Positions 34,983 to 43,951 of a stretch of 64,000 nucleotides of DNA are shown one piece after another. A model generated the notes under the pieces. It was not told the DNA's origin, searched no databases, and saw only the letters and a list, made by a program, of their open reading frames with translations. The position numbers and the translations under genes were made by a program. Origin of the DNA: DASQZK01 sp963809925 (GTDB lineage: Bacteria > Bacteroidota > Bacteroidia > Bacteroidales > GCA-2748055); assembly GCA_963809925.1 (NCBI GenBank), contig CAWELH010000009.1, positions 227,226 to 291,225 on the forward strand, given 5' to 3'. Position 1 is the stretch's first letter. Each line of letters starts with the position of its first letter.

Positions 34983-36551
34983 TTAAGCAAACCAGCTCCT
35001 TTCTCTGTTTAAATTGGAATTTAATAAGTCGCAAACTATATTGGCATTCGCGATTACCTGGAAATCAAACATTCCTACACAAATAAAGTCTGCACCGTTT
35101 TCAAAGGCGTATTTAAATCCATCTTCAGGAATAATGGCTCCTGCTGCAAGCACTTTATAGCCAATCCAGGGCGTCTTGCATTTTTTAAAAAAAGCAGTTA
35201 CATCCTCAGGTGACGGGCACCAGATATTATCATGAAATTGATTTCGATCCAGACTGTTATAATTAAGGTCATGCATAAATTCATTTCGGTTTTCAGATGG
35301 ATTGGCTGACCAATATTTGTCGTGATGAAACGTTTTCATGAAAAAATCAGATTCAATCCCATTTTCTACGCAAGCCATCGGGACCTGTATTGCATGACCT
35401 GCTGTTCCTGCTATTAAACCCTGACTTCTGATAAATTCTATTGGCTTTGCAAGAAGCTCCAGGCGATTTTCGTAAACCAGTTTATCTGCAATGCCCCCCA
35501 TTACAAAAGCTCCGACAGCTCCGGCATCAATCGCCATCTGAATGTTGGTAAAGTCATCATCTTGCGGATACGTCTGGGCCAACCACTGAATCTTACCGCC
35601 TCTTTTTCTATACTTTTCCAGTATTCTGATGGTTTTTTCATCAGTTCTGAAAACGATAGTGTTTATACCACATGCTTCATACAGCCACAGGGTTTCTATC
35701 ACTTTTTCATCTGTAAAGTAATTCTTGATCATATCTGATACATAGATCAGGTCACGGGCATGGGCAAAACCAGCCACCAGGTTCCCGCCTGGCAGAATTC
35801 TGCTCATTTCAACGTGTTTGATTTTACCTTTTGGAACTTTCTCTTTCAGTTCACTTATATCCCATATTTTCGCTCTCATTTGTGTGGCGCTGGTTGTGGC
35901 ATCTGTCTTTTCTAAATTATTCTCCTCAAAGCTTAACCATCCGCTCTTTTTTGCCATTCCAAAAAAAACAATCCCCAATACAGGTAGGGAAGCCAGGTTT
36001 TTAATCAGTTCTCTACGTGTATTCCCTTCCGGATGAATGTTCTCATTTGGAGGAAAAATGTGCTCTTTCTTCCGTTGGAATATTCCCTTTACAAGCCGGT
36101 CAATGCTCCAGAGGTAATCTCTCTTCAAAAAAGCAAATACCAGTAAAATTCCAGCCTCAATTATATTGATATTGACAATGAAAAACTGTCCATAGCCGGA
36201 GATTGTTGATTCTGCAAACGGAGGATTCGCGATATAATATAAAAGCAAGATCAGAATACCTGAGATACTGGCCAGCCTTGTAAATAAGCCTATAAATAGT
36301 CCTAATCCAATCAATATCAATCCCCAGATATTAATGAAATCAGTAAGGGCCAGAGCTGTAGAATTGGAAATAATCCAATGGAAAAATCCTGATAAAAGCC
36401 ATTTAGATTCCATTAAATAGGAAGCACCTGACCAACCTGGTGAGGCAAGTTTTGACAGCCCTTCGTATAGAAAGTGCCACCCAACCAACACACGTAATAC
36501 AGTTAAACCTATTCTTGTAAAGCTGACATTATGATCTTGGTTTACTTTCAT
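34983..36551 (-). CDS. DoxX-like membrane domain fused to a TIM-barrel-like domain
   Basis: This 522-residue protein combines two modules. Residues 10-145 form four membrane helices of DoxX type (GWHFLYEGLSKLASPGW). A linker leads to a twin-arginine motif and hydrophobic helix (NTRRELIKNLASLPVLGIVF, 177-196), and then a ~300-residue soluble domain with TIM-barrel-like strands (HVEMSRILPGGNLVAGFAHA, AIDAGAVGAFVMGG, FENGADFICVGMFDF). The soluble domain resembles stand-alone secreted proteins of unknown function. It is the last gene of the polysaccharide locus. The substrate is unknown; a sugar-acid or redox role would be inference. Confidence 0.7.
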   Translation of the reverse strand: MKVNQDHNVSFTRIGLTVLRVLVGWHFLYEGLSKLASPGWSGASYLMESKWLLSGFFHWIISNSTALALTDFINIWGLILIGLGLFIGLFTRLASISGILILLLYYIANPPFAESTISGYGQFFIVNINIIEAGILLVFAFLKRDYLWSIDRLVKGIFQRKKEHIFPPNENIHPEGNTRRELIKNLASLPVLGIVFFGMAKKSGWLSFEENNLEKTDATTSATQMRAKIWDISELKEKVPKGKIKHVEMSRILPGGNLVAGFAHARDLIYVSDMIKNYFTDEKVIETLWLYEACGINTIVFRTDEKTIRILEKYRKRGGKIQWLAQTYPQDDDFTNIQMAIDAGAVGAFVMGGIADKLVYENRLELLAKPIEFIRSQGLIAGTAGHAIQVPMACVENGIESDFFMKTFHHDKYWSANPSENRNEFMHDLNYNSLDRNQFHDNIWCPSPEDVTAFFKKCKTPWIGYKVLAAGAIIPEDGFKYAFENGADFICVGMFDFQVIANANIVCDLLNSNLNRERSWFA

Positions 36552-36601
36552 TGTTTTAGTATTAATTAGTGCGTTTCTGTTGCATTAATTCATCTTGACT
36601 A

Positions 36602-37726
36602 TCAAATTTTAATGAATATCTTATTTTTATAAAGGTACCAACATAAGTACCATTCCAATGTAAAAATGAGAAGGGACGATAAAATCCCAATAAGCAGATG
36701 GGGCAAATCCAGATTCCCTAATAGCCCGTATGTTATGGAATCAATGTATCCGTTCAACCATCGTTTTCCTACCAGAGCAAAAAACAGGTAAATGAAGATT
36801 GAGTTCATTCCTACTACCCTTACGAACAGGAGGTAATTTCTATGATTTTTTGTATCAATCCAAAAATATAAAATTGCCAGTGTAATAAGGCACCATCCTC
36901 CTGAAGCTAAGGTAAACGAACTGGTCGCAATCTTTTTTATAATCGGTGTAATAGACAGATCCAGTCCAAAACCCAGTATCAAGGCAATTATCCCGGCAAC
37001 AAAAAGCGTATATACTTTTGTTTTTTCGGTTTTAGCTGAAAAAAGAAGCTTACCAGCCAGTGCTCCCCAGATAGTATGACAAGCTGTTGGAATGCAGTTT
37101 ATCGCAACCCATCCTTCTTCGTTGATTCTATTCATTAAAATCAAATCCATATAATTTCCAAAATTATGCTGGTTTGTGAAGGCCTGGTCAAATCCCGGAA
37201 CATTGGTATAACGAAATAATAGTTCGGTAAGTAACAATAAGGACAAACTAAAAGCAAGCTGCCATAATGATGACCACTTGAAAATCAGGAATGCCACAAG
37301 GGTTGTAAAAGCGAGTTGTGTAAGAACATTCCACAACTTAAAAGAAAGTGACCCGTCCCGACCAACTGCATAAATAAAGACGCCCCAGAAAAACAGCCAG
37401 CCTGAGCGTTTTAGTACCTTGACTAATGATGAACGCCAGGGAACACCTGCATCTTGCTGTTTCTTGAGGGAATATGCCAATGCAGTACCTGCAATAAACA
37501 TGAAACCCGGCTGAATCAGATCCCAAAACCTTAAACCATGCCACGGATGATGATCGAACTGAAGCATTAAGGAATGAAATAATCCACTGTCGGTAAGCTC
37601 TGTTAATCGCTCGAACAAACCGGAACTTTCCATCATTAATAAAACCATTATAAGACCACGCATAAAATCAAGCGAAAGCAGACGCTGGCCCGGTAATGTC
37701 AATCCTGGTGTACTATTTTGATTCAA
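36602..37726 (-). CDS. NagX-like membrane acyltransferase (DUF5009/HGSNAT-related)
   Basis: This 374-residue membrane protein has about ten helices. It starts with RLLSLDFMRGLIMVLLMMES and has PWHGLRFWDLIQPGF, the histidine-containing block of the DUF1624/DUF5009 group related to lysosomal heparan-glucosaminide acetyltransferase. It probably transfers acetyl groups to amino sugars across the inner membrane. The start is a TTG (37726), 5 nt after the lipoprotein stop; no ATG exists upstream of the conserved RLLSLD block before an in-frame stop. Location in a locus with GH20 fits HexNAc metabolism. Confidence 0.75.
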   Translation of the reverse strand: MNQNSTPGLTLPGQRLLSLDFMRGLIMVLLMMESSGLFERLTELTDSGLFHSLMLQFDHHPWHGLRFWDLIQPGFMFIAGTALAYSLKKQQDAGVPWRSSLVKVLKRSGWLFFWGVFIYAVGRDGSLSFKLWNVLTQLAFTTLVAFLIFKWSSLWQLAFSLSLLLLTELLFRYTNVPGFDQAFTNQHNFGNYMDLILMNRINEEGWVAINCIPTACHTIWGALAGKLLFSAKTEKTKVYTLFVAGIIALILGFGLDLSITPIIKKIATSSFTLASGGWCLITLAILYFWIDTKNHRNYLLFVRVVGMNSIFIYLFFALVGKRWLNGYIDSITYGLLGNLDLPHLLIGILSSLLIFTLEWYLCWYLYKNKIFIKI

Positions 37727-37731
37727 ACTTT

Positions 37732-38724
37732 TTATTTATTTATGATTTCACCCATTTGAATAACTTCAAAGTCTGAAGCTTTCATCGTTTTTAACATGCT
37801 CAGATCATCATTATCCCATCTTTCATCAGGTGATCCTGTAATATATAAATCAGATCCGATATCGGCCAGAATAAGGCCGTAATTCTTCATGGCTGATAAA
37901 ATAATCTGATTGCTTGCCGAAAAACCAGAAATATTGAAATCCGCTTTTAATCTCAGACGCATTCCCATTGGAGTGGGTGCTTCCGGATTATTATTACTTC
38001 CTCCAACAAGATGGCTAGCTGGTGATGTGTACCCGCGCATAACTTTATTTTTGCTTAATGTAAAACGAATGGCATGATCAATGGTTCCCTTGACAATTTC
38101 TTCATACCGGACAAGAAGGGGCAAAATTGGCAGTCCTGCAGCATCCGCGGAAGTCCAACCCTCCTGCCGTGTATCATTAATTTTCAAATCCCAGACGGCT
38201 CCTCCGGAAGCTTCCCATTTTCCGTCCCCAACGCTTGCATTATACATCTCAAATAAAATTCCATTATCTATATCTACTGCAAGAACATGGCTATCCCCTG
38301 CTCCATTCCCTTCAATCGGGGCACTAAGTGGAATGGGATAAGGGCCAGGATCGCTTTCATTGCCATAATTGCCATCGTAATCATTTCCGCGAAAAACAAT
38401 CGGAATTTTCGACTGACTGTCACAAACCAGGATGTAGGGTATACCAATCGGACTGCCTTCCCAGAGACCACTTCCGAAATCGGGCTTCACATTGGCAGTC
38501 CCAATTAAGGCTATAATTGCCTCGGAACGGCTGTCAACCGGTGACATTGATATATCCTGGTTAAGAGGATTATCAGAGGGAAATATGGCCATCTCCTCCA
38601 ATTTACTTTTATCGCTAACAATGCATGTAATATTCTCTTCAGGCAGGTCCACACCTTCCTTTTCAGAACAGCCTGACAAAAAAATTGCAAGGAAAAGGAT
38701 TTTCAGGCAGGATCTACGTTTCAT
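37732..38724 (-). CDS. Conserved lipoprotein of unknown function
   Basis: This 330-residue lipoprotein (lipobox LSGC, C19) has conserved-looking blocks: NPLNQDISMSPVDSRSE, HPDFG-like KPDFGSGLW, YPIPLSAPIEGNG, the segment GDSHVLAVDIDNGILFEMY, and GWTSADAAGLPILPLLVRYEE. I recognise these as shared with large secreted proteins of unknown function from myxobacteria and actinobacteria, but no activity is known to me. It is encoded within the polysaccharide locus, tightly before the NagX-like gene, so a surface glycan-related role is likely. Confidence 0.75.
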   Translation of the reverse strand: MKRRSCLKILFLAIFLSGCSEKEGVDLPEENITCIVSDKSKLEEMAIFPSDNPLNQDISMSPVDSRSEAIIALIGTANVKPDFGSGLWEGSPIGIPYILVCDSQSKIPIVFRGNDYDGNYGNESDPGPYPIPLSAPIEGNGAGDSHVLAVDIDNGILFEMYNASVGDGKWEASGGAVWDLKINDTRQEGWTSADAAGLPILPLLVRYEEIVKGTIDHAIRFTLSKNKVMRGYTSPASHLVGGSNNNPEAPTPMGMRLRLKADFNISGFSASNQIILSAMKNYGLILADIGSDLYITGSPDERWDNDDLSMLKTMKASDFEVIQMGEIINK

Positions 38725-38870
38725 TTAGTAGCTGTTTTTATTAAATCCTTTCAAGGCTCCTTCCAGGTATGGCAATGGTCTATGCATTTCTCCTTCAGTA
38801 TTTAAATTTAGCCATTGAATGGGATCATGAAATTTAACATTCTATCAGATTAATAGACTAAAACCCAATT

Positions 38871-40691
38871 CTACCTGTTCCCGGTTTCATCCGAGGAAAG
38901 AAGTTCAGCAAGCTGTTTGCGATATTTTTCAAAGGTATAGCCCCGGCTGGGCCAGCTAATGTCTTTTTGCGACTTTGCTTCCCAGAGAGCTGTAGGTACA
39001 CATTCATTCACTATATCATTCATTTCTGATTCAAAACCCATTTTTCTGGCTAACCATAAATATTCAAAATCCTGCGCTCCTCTTCTCCAGTTTTTTGCCC
39101 TGATGGATGAGAGAGGTCCGGCAAGGTTTCTGTTTTCATCATTGAAAAGAACATCCTGCCCGGGATAGAAAAATGTTCCATCGCCATTAATCCGGTTTTC
39201 ATAGGTGCATGGGTCAACAAAAACATTAAGATCCTCCCAGAAAGTAGTAGACCAATAAAAATACTGGTCAATGTTGTATTTCCAGACGATCCATGGTATG
39301 ACCCTGAATTCAACTGCATCTGCATCACTCACAACGGCACCTGTTCCTGGTCGATAGCCATTATAAATTCCAAATTTATGACCCAGGGCTTTTTCGGAAT
39401 TCAGCTCAGCCGGATCTGTATTCATGGTAGCTTCTTCAGCTGAGACAGACCAGAAATCGACATATCCCTTTAATTTTGGAAGGATTTTGTTAGTAACAAG
39501 CGAAGGAATATTTTTTCCTATACCCGGATTGTTATGTGTCCACCTTGCCTGCATTCTGATGGTATCCATTGAGCCTGTTCCCTTTGCACCTTCAGGGCCT
39601 TTAAAATCTGGTTCATCTGGGAACAAATATTTGTGTCTTTCAACTCCTGGTGCATTTTTAAGGAACCAGTTTTCCCAGGCATCAGAACCGGATTGCCAAC
39701 CCTCCATCGACATATTATGCACACTTTCTCCATATTCATCAGGAATATGACCTCCATACCCAATTGAAAAGGTATTATTACCGATATTTTCGCCGGGTCC
39801 TTCATATCCATTTACAGGGGTGTACAGTTCGCCTGTCAGGTATCTTTTATGATATTCCGACATATCAGCCAGGTTGTCGACAAATCGCACAAGATCAAGC
39901 CGGTGGCGATGAGCCATCTGGTGGTATTTTGCTTCAATCTCATAGTATTCCTTACTTCCTTTGGATACACCATGCCGTTTTTCCAATGCTGAAGGATAGA
40001 ATCCAAACATGTTTTTTATATGAGTTGAATCCGGAAGAGTAAAATCATAAACTTCAAGAGAGACAGGTATGGTCTGAAAAACCTTACCGGCAATTGTTAT
40101 TGTTGCTTTTCCCGAATATGTTCCGGCCACTGCTTTCTTTGGGATGAGTATGTCGACCCAAATGGCCTGGTTATTATTTCCTTTTATAGAAAATGGAGCA
40201 CCTCCCTTGCCGGGAGACGCAGAAAAAGGCACAAGGCAATCAGGCACCCACCCGGTATAATAAGCAGACGGGGCTGCACTTTCCAGGAAAAACCATTCCG
40301 GGGGAGAACGTTTGACCATATTCAGGTAATGCTCAGTAAACAGTTCTATTTGTCTTCCCCTGTAATCAAATGGATCAGCAGCTCCTTTTGCAGAGCCTGA
40401 AATGACAGAAGTACCATTTATCAAATCACTTATTTCCACATTTACCTTATCAACCCCGATGGAATCAGCTTCGATAATAAGCTGAAATGCAATAATTTCG
40501 TTTCTTCCTCCAAAAATATTTACAGAGTTATTTTTCCAGACTGAATTATCCGATCCTATAGCGAGGGGATGATTCAGGTCATCCTGCTTTATTTTTTCAC
40601 CATCATCAAGGGCCCAAATCCTCGTGATACCAGAAGGTTTATTGCATGAAATCAAAATGCAAAGAAAGCTAAGGAATATTAAATTTTTCAT
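38871..40691 (-). CDS. DUF4091-containing lipoprotein (putative glycoside hydrolase)
   Basis: This 606-residue protein has a lipoprotein signal (ILISC, C16), an N-terminal beta-sandwich region (about 30-220) and a TIM-barrel-like part ending in the DUF4091 domain (WRRGAQDFEYLWLARKMG near residue 560). Acidic blocks LFPDEPDF and WIVWKYNIDQYFYWSTTF are candidates for the active-site cleft. DUF4091 proteins are widely found in polysaccharide loci and thought to be glycoside hydrolases. The ATG at 40691 is chosen for the signal peptide. Confidence 0.8.
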   Translation of the reverse strand: MKNLIFLSFLCILISCNKPSGITRIWALDDGEKIKQDDLNHPLAIGSDNSVWKNNSVNIFGGRNEIIAFQLIIEADSIGVDKVNVEISDLINGTSVISGSAKGAADPFDYRGRQIELFTEHYLNMVKRSPPEWFFLESAAPSAYYTGWVPDCLVPFSASPGKGGAPFSIKGNNNQAIWVDILIPKKAVAGTYSGKATITIAGKVFQTIPVSLEVYDFTLPDSTHIKNMFGFYPSALEKRHGVSKGSKEYYEIEAKYHQMAHRHRLDLVRFVDNLADMSEYHKRYLTGELYTPVNGYEGPGENIGNNTFSIGYGGHIPDEYGESVHNMSMEGWQSGSDAWENWFLKNAPGVERHKYLFPDEPDFKGPEGAKGTGSMDTIRMQARWTHNNPGIGKNIPSLVTNKILPKLKGYVDFWSVSAEEATMNTDPAELNSEKALGHKFGIYNGYRPGTGAVVSDADAVEFRVIPWIVWKYNIDQYFYWSTTFWEDLNVFVDPCTYENRINGDGTFFYPGQDVLFNDENRNLAGPLSSIRAKNWRRGAQDFEYLWLARKMGFESEMNDIVNECVPTALWEAKSQKDISWPSRGYTFEKYRKQLAELLSSDETGNR

Positions 40692-40752
40692 AAGCTCAAA
40701 ATATAATGTTTTCAAATGTAAACCGGGTATTTTAATAGGATTGTTAGTTGCT

Positions 40753-42228
40753 TTACCGGACTATTATTTCACCCATAGGATACCATCCATCTGTATTTAT
40801 TCCATCTATCGCAATTTTGACCCTGGGCTCAAATGAAACCGGGGAAACAATTGCTATTTCAATCTGGTAAGTTCCAACAGGCATGTCGTTTGGAATATAC
40901 AGGATTTCATCATGCACAATATCTCCTGGCAGCCAGTCCGGTAAAAAAGCGGAGGTAATAAAGATTTCTGTCCAGTCCTTATTTTTAAGCTGAACAGCGA
41001 ATTTGTAATCTTTATATATAGGTGCAACTCCCTTATTTTCCCACCATGATGTAATGGACAATTGACCATTGGATTCTACAATTGAAGGAAAGGTAAATCT
41101 TCGAAGCACATACCTGTAACCCATTTTATTCAGCCAATCATCAATAAGGGGGCTCCACTCTTCAGGTACCGGGGAACTTTTGGCATTAAAGGAAGATATA
41201 TGCCACTTAAGTGCCTGGTTAAAAATGTATTCTACGGTATCTGTATTATACTTTTCTTTTTCCAGCCAGCGTAAAAACGTGCCACATATTTCCATAGTTA
41301 CCGGAGCTTTTTTCCACGCTTCACTCATCCCGCTCTTTACGATATCACGGGGATAAGCATCGGTCATGTGGTTCCAGTTCCATTCGGGCCAGAACCCCAT
41401 ATCCCCTAGACAATCCAGCCTCCAGCCCAGGTTACGCATTTCAGGTCCTGTTCCGTTATTCCTGCCATCCTGCCAGGATGCTGCAATGTTTGTGTTTTTT
41501 ACCAATACTCCGGCGTCAGGAGCATCTCCATTGAGTGGCTGAAAAATAAGGGGCGTTTTATTAAAACTTTCCAGGTAGGCATTTATCAATTCAACCCGGG
41601 TATTATCAGTCAATAAATGACTCCCTTCACCTTCACCCCAATATCCTACAAGTGATATATCAACTGACTCAAGATCAGGATGCCCGTCATAACGTTGTCC
41701 AAATGCTCTTATCATATCACCATAGTAACAAAGGTAATCCGGATCTTCCGGATCAACTCTCCATTTTGCGATTTTTGATTCAATTTCTTTTCCGACCATT
41801 TTTCGATACCATGCTGGAACATCGACCTCCTTGCTATATGGCGGAATGCGGATCATCAATGTTTGTCCACGTTCGGCAGCAGTTTTTAACGCTTTATCGA
41901 TAATTGACCAGTTATATTTTCCGGGTTCTGTCTCGATAAAGAACCAATAAATTCTATAATAGGCTATTGATGTCAGCGGGTAGTTTTTATTTTCAAGATC
42001 GCCATCAAAATCCTGATATACGATGGGAAGTCCTTCTGTCCATCCCATACCTTCATTTAACTCATCCCCGTTAAAACGCTGGAAGGTTGTAAAACCAATT
42101 CCCGGGTTATTAAGGACAGTGGATATTTCAACTGGCTTAACCACACTAATGGCAGGTTTATCCTGTGCAGAAAGCGTGGAAAGTAGTACCAATCCAAATA
42201 AGGAAAAGAAAGACAGATTTTTTAGCAT
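40753..42228 (-). CDS. Secreted DUF4832/TIM-barrel protein (putative glycoside hydrolase)
   Basis: This 491-residue exported protein has a signal peptide ending at LSAQ (residues 18-21). A GH42-like TIM-barrel region follows: NPGIGFTTFQRFNGDE, YYRIYWFFIETEPGKYNW, and SLVGYWGEGEG, where the acidic residues may be catalytic. The C-terminal ~140 residues form the DUF4832 beta-sandwich (SWWENKGVAPIYKDY). It is transcribed before the DUF4091 gene, 61 bp away. Activity is not established for the family. Confidence 0.78.
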   Translation of the reverse strand: MLKNLSFFSLFGLVLLSTLSAQDKPAISVVKPVEISTVLNNPGIGFTTFQRFNGDELNEGMGWTEGLPIVYQDFDGDLENKNYPLTSIAYYRIYWFFIETEPGKYNWSIIDKALKTAAERGQTLMIRIPPYSKEVDVPAWYRKMVGKEIESKIAKWRVDPEDPDYLCYYGDMIRAFGQRYDGHPDLESVDISLVGYWGEGEGSHLLTDNTRVELINAYLESFNKTPLIFQPLNGDAPDAGVLVKNTNIAASWQDGRNNGTGPEMRNLGWRLDCLGDMGFWPEWNWNHMTDAYPRDIVKSGMSEAWKKAPVTMEICGTFLRWLEKEKYNTDTVEYIFNQALKWHISSFNAKSSPVPEEWSPLIDDWLNKMGYRYVLRRFTFPSIVESNGQLSITSWWENKGVAPIYKDYKFAVQLKNKDWTEIFITSAFLPDWLPGDIVHDEILYIPNDMPVGTYQIEIAIVSPVSFEPRVKIAIDGINTDGWYPMGEIIVR

Positions 42229-42425
42229 TTCAATATCTGATTTTATAATTGTCTGGTTAGTTGTCGTTTATGATAAATAAATTAAGAGTTAGCCAACACT
42301 TTTGTGTTTCCCCTTTTTTCAAAGGTAATATCAACTGGTTGATCAATTCTACAATTCGAACTTCATCGAAACAGAGTTATACATCAAGAAGGATTCAGTT
42401 AAGGTTCAATAAATCTCAAAACATA

Positions 42426-42460
42426 AAAAAGTCCCGGTTTCTTATACCAGGACTTTTTTT
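42426..42460 (-). terminator. Terminator downstream of susD
   Basis: Stem AAAGTCCCGG (42428-42437) pairs with CCAGGACTTT (42447-42456, one mismatch), with A and T runs on both sides, so it can act in either direction. It separates susD from the DUF4832 gene and divides the locus into at least two transcripts, unless read through. Confidence 0.7.
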
Positions 42461-42480
42461 AAACTCTTAAAAAATCATCA

Positions 42481-43938
42481 TTAGGGGCTAGGATATCCAT
42501 CGTTTTGTACAAGCAATTTATTCATTCTTAAATCAGTTTCAGGGATTGGGAACAAGTAATCATCAATGCTGAAGTTTAACCTGTCTTCCGCACGTACTGT
42601 AACCTTTGGATCATCCAGGATCCTCTTTCTGCAGATATCAAACCAACGGTCGTAATTCTCAAAAAACAATTCCCAGCTTCTCTCCTGGATTACTGCATCA
42701 TCAAATTGTTTTTCTGTCCAGGAAACATCAGCCCTTGGATGCCCGGGTAAACCAGTTGAATTGCCATTTGCACGGTCTATAACTTCATTCATACGGTTAC
42801 AGGCTTCAGTGGTAGGACCTCCATTTGCCATGTTTGCTGCTTCAGCGTATATCAGAAGGACATCAGCATAGCGAAGAATAGGCCAGTTCATGATTGAAGA
42901 ATAGCCATTAAAGTCATCCGCCGAGATATAGAAGAAGAACTTTTTGCAGAATGGAACCTGTTCCGGAAAATCAGTATAATGCACTCCATTCCAATCAGTG
43001 AGCATATAGGCATCTTTCCTTGGTTGAGCAGGCCATGTACGTTCAAATGAAGTATCAACTGCAGCATCTCCCCAGCCTCCGTCCTCATAATTTTCAGTGG
43101 TCCATATCTCCGGATCCGTTGCTACATCATCGTACGTTGAATTATAGCTCCATATCATTTCCTGGCCATATTTATTATTGAGATTAAAAACATCCTCACA
43201 TGTTGCTTCAAGACCATATGTTCCTGAAAGAATTACTTCCATGGCCATATCTGCGGCCTTTTGATAATTGGAAGGCTCATTGAGAGGATATGTTGCCATA
43301 GTCAGGTAGACTTTAGCCAGCATGCTTTTTGCAGCTCCGCTGGTTGGCTTGCCAGGTGCTCCATCCCAGGATGGAGGAAGTTTTTCTGCGGCAAATTCCA
43401 GGTCACTAACAATCAGGTCATATACCTCGGCAACAGTTGCTCTGGCCATAGGATTCTGTATTGGATCTGGAGTATCTTCAGTTATCAAGGGTAGTCCACC
43501 GAACATTCTTACCAGCATAAAGTAATTATGCGCACGCAGGAACTTTCCCTGGGCTTCAAGTTCGTCAATGACTTCCTGATCTTCTCCTTCAATGTTTCCG
43601 GCCTTAATTGATCCAAGCGCATTGTTAATATTCAACAGAGCCCGATAGTGTACTTCCCATAAGCCATCTCCATTATCCTGAGGAATATTTAAATCTCCTC
43701 CATTTAACTGGTCATCATTACTGAATGCATAATACGTATAGCCATAACCAGCCCAATAATCCCATAAATAGTTCAATGAGCCGGCATATGCAGCCTCAAT
43801 CTGAAGCACAGAGTTGCCAAAATTGTCTGGCGTAACTGAGCTAATCGGTTGTTCATCAAGTTTCATGCAGCCAAAATCGGTCAAGATTAAGGCAAGGAAC
43901 AAGGAACTCCTAAGCAGATAAATTATATTTCTTTTCAT
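42481..43938 (-). CDS. susD: SusD/RagB-family nutrient-binding outer-membrane lipoprotein
   Basis: This 485-residue lipoprotein (cysteine C24 in DFGC) has the SusD TPR-like fold: an N-terminal SPxxF-like segment (SSVTPDNF), helix pairs with QGKFLRAHNYFMLVRMFGGLP, and C-terminal blocks FPIPETDLRMN. It caps the TonB-dependent channel encoded just upstream and binds a glycan at the cell surface. Spacing to the SusC gene is 13 bp. The symbol denotes the family, not starch specificity. Confidence 0.93.
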   Translation of the reverse strand: MKRNIIYLLRSSLFLALILTDFGCMKLDEQPISSVTPDNFGNSVLQIEAAYAGSLNYLWDYWAGYGYTYYAFSNDDQLNGGDLNIPQDNGDGLWEVHYRALLNINNALGSIKAGNIEGEDQEVIDELEAQGKFLRAHNYFMLVRMFGGLPLITEDTPDPIQNPMARATVAEVYDLIVSDLEFAAEKLPPSWDGAPGKPTSGAAKSMLAKVYLTMATYPLNEPSNYQKAADMAMEVILSGTYGLEATCEDVFNLNNKYGQEMIWSYNSTYDDVATDPEIWTTENYEDGGWGDAAVDTSFERTWPAQPRKDAYMLTDWNGVHYTDFPEQVPFCKKFFFYISADDFNGYSSIMNWPILRYADVLLIYAEAANMANGGPTTEACNRMNEVIDRANGNSTGLPGHPRADVSWTEKQFDDAVIQERSWELFFENYDRWFDICRKRILDDPKVTVRAEDRLNFSIDDYLFPIPETDLRMNKLLVQNDGYPSP

Positions 43939-43951
43939 ATCTATATTTTAT

